Source: Fen-671 sp035502515
GTDB lineage: Bacteria; Actinomycetota; Acidimicrobiia; Acidimicrobiales; Palsa-688
Direction: 5' to 3'
DNA length: 7,431 bases
Assembly: GCA_035502515.1 (NCBI GenBank)
Contig: DATJUH010000163.1
Location: 1 to 7,431 of the forward strand
Below the pieces are notes generated by a model. It was given only the letters and a program-made list of their open reading frames with translations. It was not told where the DNA came from and did not search any database. Made by a program: the position numbers and the translations under genes. Below are positions 1 to 4,960 of this stretch, one piece after another. Each line of letters opens with the position of its first letter. The first letter of the stretch is position 1.

Positions 1-118
1 CCGGCCCCACTAGGTACAAGACGTTGGACAGCTGCGGCCGCCCACTCGGCCCGGTCGTCGCCAAGATGCCCTCTCGATGGCTAGCTACCAGTGCCCACAG
101 CTCTTCCTGGCTAGGCAC
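1..118 (-). CDS. PPOX-class flavin/F420-dependent oxidoreductase, N-terminal part (runs off the window)
   Basis: Thirty-nine codons are visible, starting at GTG 118-116 and leaving through base 1. The translation contains ELWALVASHREGILATTG followed by GRPQLSNVLYL. This is the typical opening of the split-barrel pyridoxamine-5'-phosphate-oxidase-like family, whose actinobacterial members often use F420H2 or flavin to reduce small molecules. The first helix and the first beta strand (GILAT...GRPQLSNVLY) are both present. The start is supported by an AGGAGG ribosome binding site at 128-133, nine bases upstream. The gene overlaps the end of the preceding small ORF by eight bases, so translational coupling is likely. 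It appears to be the third gene of a minus-strand operon after the MDR reductase. Cofactor (F420, FMN or heme) and substrate cannot be judged from this fragment. Confidence 0.85.
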   Translation of the reverse strand, partial: MPSQEELWALVASHREGILATTGPSGRPQLSNVLYLVGP

Positions 119-374
119 GGGTGACGGCCTCCTCGCTCGCCCTCGGAGCTGGGGCGTCCTTAGCCTCGATGGGCGTCGACGTCTGTGGCGCCGGCTTCGC
201 CCGCAGGACCATGCACAGGCACGCCGCCGCCGACGTGGCCGCGACCGCTATCACGAGGCGGGCGGCCGGCCGGGGCAGGGAGCGGCCCGTGAGCCCGTCG
301 ACGGAGCAGCGGCCGAGCGTCCAGGTCCCCTGGGTGGCGCGAACAAGCGAGTGGGTGTCAGCGATGGTGGTCAT
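111..374 (-). CDS. Small hypothetical protein with one predicted membrane helix
   Basis: This is an 87-residue ORF. The ATG at 374 is preceded four to five bases upstream by a very strong ribosome binding site, GAGGAGGG (378-385), which makes translation likely. It begins 20 bases after the MDR stop codon and overlaps the next gene's GTG start by eight bases, so it sits in an operon between two redox enzymes. The N-terminus (ATQGTWTL, residues about 13-20) faintly resembles the opening of YceI-like lipid-binding proteins, but nothing after it fits that family. Residues about 39-58 (RLVIAVAATSAAACLCMVLR) could form one transmembrane segment, and the tail is Pro/Ala/Lys/Glu-rich. It may be a genuine small membrane protein, or a YceI-type gene reduced by deletion. 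I do not recognise a function. Confidence 0.6.
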   Translation of the reverse strand: MTTIADTHSLVRATQGTWTLGRCSVDGLTGRSLPRPAARLVIAVAATSAAACLCMVLRAKPAPQTSTPIEAKDAPAPRASEEAVTRA

Positions 375-394
375 GTTCCCTCCTCGGGGTTGGT

Positions 395-1324
395 TTAGTT
401 GATGGTGATGGCGAGCTTGCCGAGAGTGCCGGCGGCGAAGTCGCTGAACGCCTGGGGGGCATCCGCTAGGTGGTAAGTGCGCTGCACGGGGACCTGTACG
501 GTGCCGTCGCCTACGGCGGCGGAAAGCTTTTGGAGGGTGGCGGTCGAGGGGTTGGCCATGATGGGGGTCACCGTCACGTCGTCGCGGTCGGTCTGGTCGG
601 CGCTGAAGCCGAGCGTGGAGGCCATGCGACCGCCCCGGCGCAGCAGGCCCGCCAGGGCGCCGCCGTCACCGGCGAGGTGCAGGGCGGCGTCGACGCCGTC
701 CGGTTGGACGCTCCTGAGGGCTGCGGCGAGGTCACTGCTGTGGTCGACGGTGCTGTGGGCGCCGAGGCCGGTGACAAAGGCGCGCTCGTCCTCGGTGGCA
801 GCGGTGGCGATGACCGTGGCTCCCCGGGCCCGCAGGAGCTGGATGGCGATGGCACCGACACCGCCGGTCGCCCCGGCGACGAGCACCGTCTCGCCCTGGC
901 TGGGGTCGATGGCGCCGACTGCGTCGGCGGCGGCGGTGCCGGCTAGACCGAGCACCCCGGCCACCACCAGGTCCACTTCGGCGGGGACCCTGGCCAGGAA
1001 GGCAGCCGGGGTGGTGACCAGCTCGCCCAGGGCACCGTCGCCGAGATAGGGCTTCATCACGACACCGAACACCGTGTCGCCGGCAGCGAAACCGTCCACG
1101 CCGGCGCCGACGGCTTCGACGGTGCCGGCGAAGTCCTTGCCGAGCACGACCGGGTAGCGGTGCTCCATCATGCCGATCAGCCTCCCGTGGGCGACCGAGA
1201 GGTCGAAGCCGTTGACGGAACTGGCCCGGGCCCGGACCAGCACTTCACCTTCGGCGGGGCCGGATGCGGGCAGGTCGACCAAGGCGGGGGATGCACCGGG
1301 TTCGGTAATAGCGATGGCCTTCAT
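395..1324 (-). CDS. NADP-dependent quinone-oxidoreductase-like MDR protein
   Basis: This 309-residue protein belongs to the medium-chain dehydrogenase/reductase superfamily, zeta-crystallin/quinone oxidoreductase (QOR) type. Members reduce quinones or activated alkenes with NADPH in the cytoplasm. The N-terminal GroES-like domain has GEVLVRARASSVNGFD (residues 26-41) and LGKDFAGTVEAVG (61-73). The nucleotide-binding fold has VLVAGATGGVGAIAIQLL (147-164), the AxxGxxG motif of this group. The tail ends with HLADAPQAF and GTLGKLAITI, the usual QOR ending. No structural or catalytic zinc ligands are seen, as expected for QOR. The length is normal for the family. The ATG at 1324 has an AAGGAGA site at 1331-1337. 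It lies 115 bases downstream of a same-strand TetR gene, a common regulator-target pairing. The physiological substrate is unknown. Confidence 0.93.
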   Translation of the reverse strand: MKAIAITEPGASPALVDLPASGPAEGEVLVRARASSVNGFDLSVAHGRLIGMMEHRYPVVLGKDFAGTVEAVGAGVDGFAAGDTVFGVVMKPYLGDGALGELVTTPAAFLARVPAEVDLVVAGVLGLAGTAAADAVGAIDPSQGETVLVAGATGGVGAIAIQLLRARGATVIATAATEDERAFVTGLGAHSTVDHSSDLAAALRSVQPDGVDAALHLAGDGGALAGLLRRGGRMASTLGFSADQTDRDDVTVTPIMANPSTATLQKLSAAVGDGTVQVPVQRTYHLADAPQAFSDFAAGTLGKLAITIN

Positions 1325-1439
1325 GTGGTGTCTCCTTGTTTGGTGGGTCGCAGAGAGGGGGGCAGGTCTGCACCGCAGCGGCCGGCAGGCTGCGCGGGAC
1401 TGGCGGAAGGAGAAGAGGTGAAGATGCCGAGCTGCATGG

Positions 1440-2093
1440 TCAGCGCTTCCTTCCGCTGGCGCCGAGGCGGCGTTCGCCGTTGCGTCGCATGGCCAGTCGC
1501 ACCCGGCCGGGGCTGGGGGCTGCAGGCCCGGGGGTGGCGGCGGTCGAGCGGAACCCGTCGAGCAGGACGTGGATCAGCCGGGCCGACGCCTCTGCTGCGA
1601 TCCCATGGGCTCGTTCGACGAGCCCCGCGTTGGCCATGAGGAGCACGACGACGTCCTGGGTGGCGAAGTCGGCTCGCAGGGCCCCGGCCGAGCGGGCCCG
1701 CTCCACCAGGCAGACCAGACCGTCGAAGGCTTTGGAGCGAAGCCGTTCGATGTCCGGGGCGCTCGGCACGTCCATGGTGACCAGGTCGGCGATGCCCCGG
1801 TCCCGGGCTTGCATGGCGGCCGCAGCCTGCACGTAGGAGGCGAAACCGTTCCAGGGGTCGGGGTCGGCCAAGCCGGCTTGGACGGCGGCGAGGTGTTCGG
1901 TCATCCGCTCGGCGAAGACCGCCGAGACCAGGTCCCCGCGGGTGGGGAAGCGCCGGTAGAGGGTGGCGTTCCCCGTCCCGGCCCGGTGGGCGATCTCGTC
2001 CAGCGGGGCGTCCAGACCCTGCTCGGCGAACACCTCCCGGGCCGTCTCGACGATCGCAGCACGGTTGCGGGCCGCGTCGGCTCTCAGTTCCAC
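1440..2093 (-). CDS. TetR/AcrR-family transcriptional repressor
   Basis: This DNA-binding repressor of about 217 residues starts at GTG 2093-2091 (VELRADAARNR). The frame stays open upstream to 2279, but that extension reads through the palindrome and back across the divergent gene, so the later start is preferred. The N-terminal domain has RAAIVETAREVFAEQGLDA (residues 11-29), then the helix-turn-helix DEIAHRAGTGNATLYRRFP (32-50) and the KxDL-like RGDLVSAVF. The C-terminal ligand-binding domain (about 62-190) is all-helical and resembles SbtR-like TetR proteins; this is inferred from pattern only. The last 25 residues are basic. There is only a weak ribosome binding site (GGTTGGA). It is divergent from a PPOX-type gene across an intergenic palindrome and lies upstream of the MDR gene. 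It probably represses itself and one or both neighbours, sensing a small ligand. Confidence 0.9.
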   Translation of the reverse strand: MELRADAARNRAAIVETAREVFAEQGLDAPLDEIAHRAGTGNATLYRRFPTRGDLVSAVFAERMTEHLAAVQAGLADPDPWNGFASYVQAAAAMQARDRGIADLVTMDVPSAPDIERLRSKAFDGLVCLVERARSAGALRADFATQDVVVLLMANAGLVERAHGIAAEASARLIHVLLDGFRSTAATPGPAAPSPGRVRLAMRRNGERRLGASGRKR

Positions 2094-2111
2094 GGGTCGT
2101 CCAACCCAGCC

Positions 2112-2135
2112 GAAGTGGGGAATATTCCCCACTTC
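2112..2135. promoter_or_regulatory. Perfect 24-bp palindrome, probable TetR operator
   Basis: The sequence reads identically on both strands over 24 bases; its core is GTGGGGAATATTCCCCAC. The dyad centre lies between 2123 and 2124. It is the same distance (30.5 bases) from the GTG start of the tetR gene (2093) and from the ATG of the divergent PPOX-type gene (2154). A perfect inverted repeat between a TetR gene and its divergent neighbour is the standard arrangement for a shared operator that represses both promoters. The AT-rich core may also overlap the -10 regions. Binding by the neighbouring repressor is inference. Confidence 0.8.
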
Positions 2136-2153
2136 CTGAATACTGGACAGGTC

Positions 2154-2387
2154 ATGACCGAGAAACTCGACATCCCCGCCAGCCACGCCGACCTCCTCAA
2201 CGGCCCTTACACCGCGGTGCTCACCACCTTCGGGGCCGACGGAACACCAAGGCACCGACGGCCCAGCCTGACGACGCACTCACCCGGTTTGGGCCGCCCT
2301 CACCGAGGGTTGGCAAGAGGCGGCCGGACGGACCTCCCCGAGTGCCTCATTGTACGCCTATCGCTTTATGCTGACCGATCTCAGTGA
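2154..2387 (+). pseudogene. Truncated PPOX-class (F420-type) oxidoreductase
   Basis: The ATG at 2154 begins MTEKLDIPASHADLLNGP and continues YTAVLTTFGADGTP, a typical start for the PPOX split-barrel family (helix, then first beta strand, then DGTP turn). Family members are usually about 130-150 residues and continue with a second strand such as QSTAVWY. Here the resemblance stops after about residue 32 (near base 2250). The frame then reads a Pro/Arg/His-rich string of no family character until the stop at 2385-2387, 77 residues in all. It is therefore probably a broken gene, cut by a deletion or recombination. It lies 18 bases past the palindrome and was probably the original target of the divergent TetR repressor. 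A new short fusion protein could still be made from this frame. Confidence 0.72.
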
Positions 2388-2460
2388 CCGCTATTACAAG
2401 GACGAATTGTCGGGCCTACGCAGGGTGGTGGACGAACTCTGGCCGCGCTCAGAGCTATAG
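2272..2460 (+). pseudogene. C-terminal remnant of an unrecognised gene
   Basis: A plus-strand frame with no usable early start runs from just after a stop at 2269-2271 to a TAG at 2458-2460. It reads AALTEGWQEAAGRTSPS, then LYAYRFMLTDLSDRYY and KDELSGLRRVVDELWPRSEL. The second half looks like real protein, with amphipathic helices, a balanced composition and a G/C-biased third position, unlike the other two frames. It begins about 20 bases after the point where the PPOX gene loses its homology, so it is probably the tail of a different gene joined to the PPOX head by a deletion. I do not recognise the family. Confidence 0.4.
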
Positions 2461-2883
2461 GCCACGACTGATGGCCAGCCCCGATTATCCGTTATGGAGC
2501 AACCATCTTTCTTTCGCTTAGAGCGCCGGAGCGTCGCGGAACGACGGTTATCGATACTGTGAACTGAGCCAGTTTCGCTTGAGTTGCAACGCATGATCAC
2601 CGGCATGTTGCTCCCCACGACGGCCGATGCTCTGTGCCGACACCGAACTCGCGCCAATTCGGGACGACCTTGCTGTCCACTGGAGAGCCGTTTGGCGGGC
2701 GTTGACAGGCGGAGCCCAAACTCACGGGAACGTGCAGGTTGTTCTCACTGGCCAGCACTTGACAACGGCATAACTTCGCCGGAGCGTTCCGTCGTGAGAC
2801 GTGGCGCGAACTTCGCTCAGGCCTCAGGCTCCGAGAGACAAGGGATGTTAGTTCGTGTTCTGTCCTTTGCAAGGATATCAGTC

Positions 2884-2964
2884 GGCTATTTGCAACAGCC
2901 GCGACCGGTGATCTGCAAGCATTATGGCCGGTGATGGCGTGAAAGGGTCGGGACTGGCTATTTG
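2884..2964. repeat. Nested pair of short direct repeats
   Basis: GGCTATTTG occurs at 2884-2892 and 2956-2964. Between them CCGGTGAT occurs at 2905-2912 and 2928-2935. The first outer copy also sits in a small hairpin (CGGCT 2883-2887 with AGCCG 2897-2901). An inverted copy of the inner repeat, GATCACCGG, lies at 2595-2603. The arrangement could be a protein-binding cluster or an element end. Chance is also possible for repeats this short. Confidence 0.3.
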
Positions 2965-3036
2965 AGCGAGCGATATTCCCAATTCCGGCGCTGTCCGGCT
3001 CGCGGGTCTTCATCGCGCAGACAACTCAAGCTGGGC

Positions 3037-3068
3037 GTTGGCCCGTTGGCGCGTTGGCGCGTTGGCGC
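3037..3068. repeat. 8-bp tandem repeat, four units
   Basis: The unit GTTGGCGC is repeated head to tail at 3045-3052, 3053-3060 and 3061-3068, with a variant first copy GTTGGCCC at 3037-3044. It lies 17 bases beyond the 3' end of the methyltransferase gene, in non-coding DNA. It is a candidate variable-number tandem repeat that may change copy number by slippage. Confidence 0.85.
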
Positions 3069-3085
3069 GTGCCCCTTCGTTCCGC

Positions 3086-3715
3086 TCACGGTGGCGAGGC
3101 GAGGGGCTGGAGCGGACCCCCGGGTTTGACCCAATCGACCGTGAACCGCCACAGGAGCCTTCGTTTCACCGTGGCGCCAGGAAGTAAGCGGACAACGGCG
3201 CGTCGAGCGTCGCTCATCGACATCTGCGGGGCACAAGCCGGCGAGCTCATCTCCCCGTCTCCCCACAGCACTATGTAGCACCGGTTGACGACTACCGCGG
3301 CCACGCTGATGCCAATCTCGGCGGGCATCGCGACGTCGGGCCACACCCCGAGCAGGACAAGCCGGCCACCGGGACGTAGCAGGCGCACCATCTTGGCGAT
3401 GGCGTCTTCCAGTGGAAGGTGGTGGATGACGGCGAGACAAGTGACCGCGTCGAACGATGCCTCCAGGAAGCCTACGGACAGAAATTCAGCCCGAACAACG
3501 GCGACGTTGGCGGCGTTGGCGCAGGTAGCTTTGGCCACCGTCACCTGCTCGGCGTCCGGGTCAAGCGCTACTACGGAGGTCGAACGGCCGGCCAGGCGTC
3601 GAGCGAACAACCCGTCCCCGCACCCTATGTCGAGCACACGGTCACAGCGCGGGGGCAACATGTCCAATAGGACGCGGTGGTAGTGGGTGTTGTGGTTCCA
3701 GTGGCGCCGCCACAC
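3086..3715 (-). CDS. Class I SAM-dependent methyltransferase
   Basis: This 209-residue enzyme should transfer a methyl group from S-adenosylmethionine to a small molecule. The Rossmann fold is clear. Motif I is VLDIGCGDGLFA (residues 27-38), the acidic residue that contacts ribose is in ALDPD (50-54), and motif IV is FDAVTCLAVIHHL (88-100). The post-motif RLLRPGGRLVLLG is at 111-123. The opening WNHNTHYHRVLL (6-17) is typical of a group of actinobacterial methyltransferases that start directly at this point. An in-frame TGA lies two codons upstream of GTG 3715, so that GTG is the earliest possible start. No good ribosome binding site precedes it. It stands alone, with gene-poor DNA on both sides, so the substrate cannot be inferred. 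Confidence 0.9.
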   Translation of the reverse strand: MWRRHWNHNTHYHRVLLDMLPPRCDRVLDIGCGDGLFARRLAGRSTSVVALDPDAEQVTVAKATCANAANVAVVRAEFLSVGFLEASFDAVTCLAVIHHLPLEDAIAKMVRLLRPGGRLVLLGVWPDVAMPAEIGISVAAVVVNRCYIVLWGDGEMSSPACAPQMSMSDARRAVVRLLPGATVKRRLLWRFTVDWVKPGGPLQPLASPP

Positions 3716-4325
3716 GGGTCAGCATTCTGCCAAGGGGCAGACCGCGACGCACGACGTCGCCATTGCGGCTTCCCCTGGTCGGCCCTGCGCCTGTCGCACC
3801 GTTGGGAGCGGCCCGAAGGCATAGACGAGGCCCGCAACTGTCCGGCTCCGCAACCTCGGGTGCTCGCAGCCGACGGCCAGGCATTGCCCTTTTCGTGAAG
3901 CAAGCACTGACGGTGGCCCAGGGTTCTGTGGTACCGCAGGCGCGCTTTTGGAGGGCCCAGCTCCGGGAACGTAATCACCTTGTGCCGACCGCGGGCTCGT
4001 CGAGGCGAAAGCACCCCGCCATCCATTGCCGGGTCCTGATCCTTGGACAGTCGGTCCCACCAGAATTTATCGGCGCCCTCGTGGACCAGGAAGTCCTGAG
4101 CAGGACAGGGCGGCTCCCGGTCCACTACGGGCGCAGGGACCGTGATTTCGGACGGTGCCACCATGCTGCCCCACGCACCAGGGTATGAAAACGGTGCGCA
4201 TCCCAGGGTCTCGGGGGTTGTCCAGGTGGCTTCGACATTGAGCAGTGGCACCGGAGACGCGCGCCGACGCGGGATTGACTTCAAGGTCGAACCCGGCGGC
4301 CATCGGGCTGGACGAACGAAATAAC
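3716..4325. other. No recognisable gene; one long open minus-strand frame
   Basis: This stretch separates the methyltransferase from the second TetR gene. A minus-strand frame is open from 4374 through this stretch into the methyltransferase (to 3625, 249 codons). It includes a protein-like part, EGADKFWWDRLSKDQDPAM, around 4015-4085, with moderate G/C bias at the third position. It overlaps the ends of both flanking genes, has no ribosome binding site, and matches no family I know. The other frames look like shadows. It is most likely a decayed gene or non-coding DNA. Confidence 0.4.
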
Positions 4326-4901
4326 TCAGGGCCGCCCGCGCCAGATTTGCGAGGCAATCCCGTCGAGTACGCACCGCAGCCCGAACTCGAAGCGTTCTTC
4401 ACGCGTCTGTGGCGAGTCGGGGTCAACGTCTTCGTCGAAATCCGCAAGGACCGTGTGAAACGGCCGGTCGCCCGCAGCCGCTCTGGCCACAGCTTGATAC
4501 CGGCGTCGGCCTCCTGCCGGCCCCGGCCGGCAACTATCAACGTCGCGTTCGTCTCGCATCTCCTGCAGCTCCCGGATCACGGCGTCGAGCACGTAAGTGT
4601 TGAGCGTCATGAGGAGGTCGAGCAGATGGTCCTTATCGGGGACGTGCCAGTACAGCGACGTTGCTCCCGCATCGAGCTCACGGGCAATACGACGCATGTT
4701 GACCGCACCGGCTCCCTCGGCGTGGGCGACGGTGATAGCCGAATGGACGATCTCATCCCGGCTGAGCGGGCGGGCCGGGCGCCGGCCCCGATGATGACGC
4801 GGGACGGCCCCCTGGCGCGGAGGCACCGGTCCGAACGGAGGCCGATAGACCTCGACTGACCAGTCGGAGCCTCGGTGCTGAAAAGTCGTTGTGGCGCTCA
4901 T
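4326..4901 (-). CDS. TetR-family regulator with shortened ligand domain
   Basis: This 191-residue protein starts at ATG 4901, with AGAAAG about nine bases upstream. A basic, Pro-rich N-terminal tail (residues 1-45) precedes the DNA-binding domain. The helix-turn-helix MRRIARELDAGATSLYWHV spans 69-87 and is followed by DKDHLLDLLM (89-98), a clear match to TetR_C-type (tetracycline-repressor-like) regulators. The family ending ERFEFGLRCVLDGIASQI (169-186) is also present. The central helices of the ligand-binding domain, normally about 50-80 residues between these parts, are missing. In their place are about 16 residues of low-complexity Arg/Gly/Pro sequence (about 117-132, bases 4505-4553). 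The frame is open, so a protein may be made, but ligand binding and dimerisation are doubtful. It is 59 bases downstream of the protease gene on the same strand. Confidence 0.8.
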   Translation of the reverse strand: MSATTTFQHRGSDWSVEVYRPPFGPVPPRQGAVPRHHRGRRPARPLSRDEIVHSAITVAHAEGAGAVNMRRIARELDAGATSLYWHVPDKDHLLDLLMTLNTYVLDAVIRELQEMRDERDVDSCRPGPAGGRRRYQAVARAAAGDRPFHTVLADFDEDVDPDSPQTREERFEFGLRCVLDGIASQIWRGRP

Positions 4902-4909
4902 TGTGCGCT

Positions 4910-4938
4910 TTCTGCGAAGGAAATTGAATAGCGCAGAA
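4910..4938. promoter_or_regulatory. Inverted repeat just upstream of the second TetR gene
   Basis: TTCTGCG (4910-4916) and CGCAGAA (4932-4938) are exact reverse complements separated by 15 bases. They lie in the short gap between the protease stop (4961) and the TetR start (4901). The position suits an autoregulatory operator or a transcript hairpin. The spacer is long for a TetR site and no T-tract follows, so neither role is certain. Confidence 0.4.
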
Positions 4939-4960
4939 CGACTACGGGCAAGGCCTTCTC

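Larger units (their letters stand above)
2461..3085. other. Gene-poor stretch with short repeats
   Basis: No credible coding frame is seen in these 625 bases. The open frames on either strand (2584-2934 plus, 2597-3013 minus) lack family motifs, ribosome binding sites and third-position G/C bias. Base composition is visibly less G/C-rich than in the flanking genes. It contains small repeats and weak hairpins and ends in an 8-bp tandem repeat. It may be decayed sequence or the end of an old mobile element, but no transposase trace or terminal inverted repeats could be identified. Confidence 0.5.

Noticed and set aside
470..1049. Long plus-strand frames opposite the MDR gene
   Set aside because: They are shadows of the reductase caused by high G/C content. 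Their Arg/Gly/Ala-rich translations have no motifs, while the minus strand has clear family signatures.
1374..1394. Hairpin CGCAGC / GCTGCG between tetR and the MDR gene
   Set aside because: The 6-bp stem has a 9-base loop and no T-tract; this is expected by chance in G/C-rich DNA. It is not supported as a terminator.
2094..2279. N-terminal extension of the first TetR protein to an ATG at 2279
   Set aside because: The extra 62 residues would cross the palindrome and the divergent PPOX coding start and look nothing like TetR. The GTG at 2093 gives the normal family start.
2460..2476. Small hairpin GGCCA / TGGCC just after the gene remnant
   Set aside because: The 5-bp stem has no T-tract and is too weak to call a terminator.
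2461..3085. CRISPR, tRNA or integrase attachment site in the gene-poor stretch
   Set aside because: There are no regularly spaced repeats, no T-arm-like GTTCGAATCC motif and no integrase nearby. The short repeats are too few and too short.
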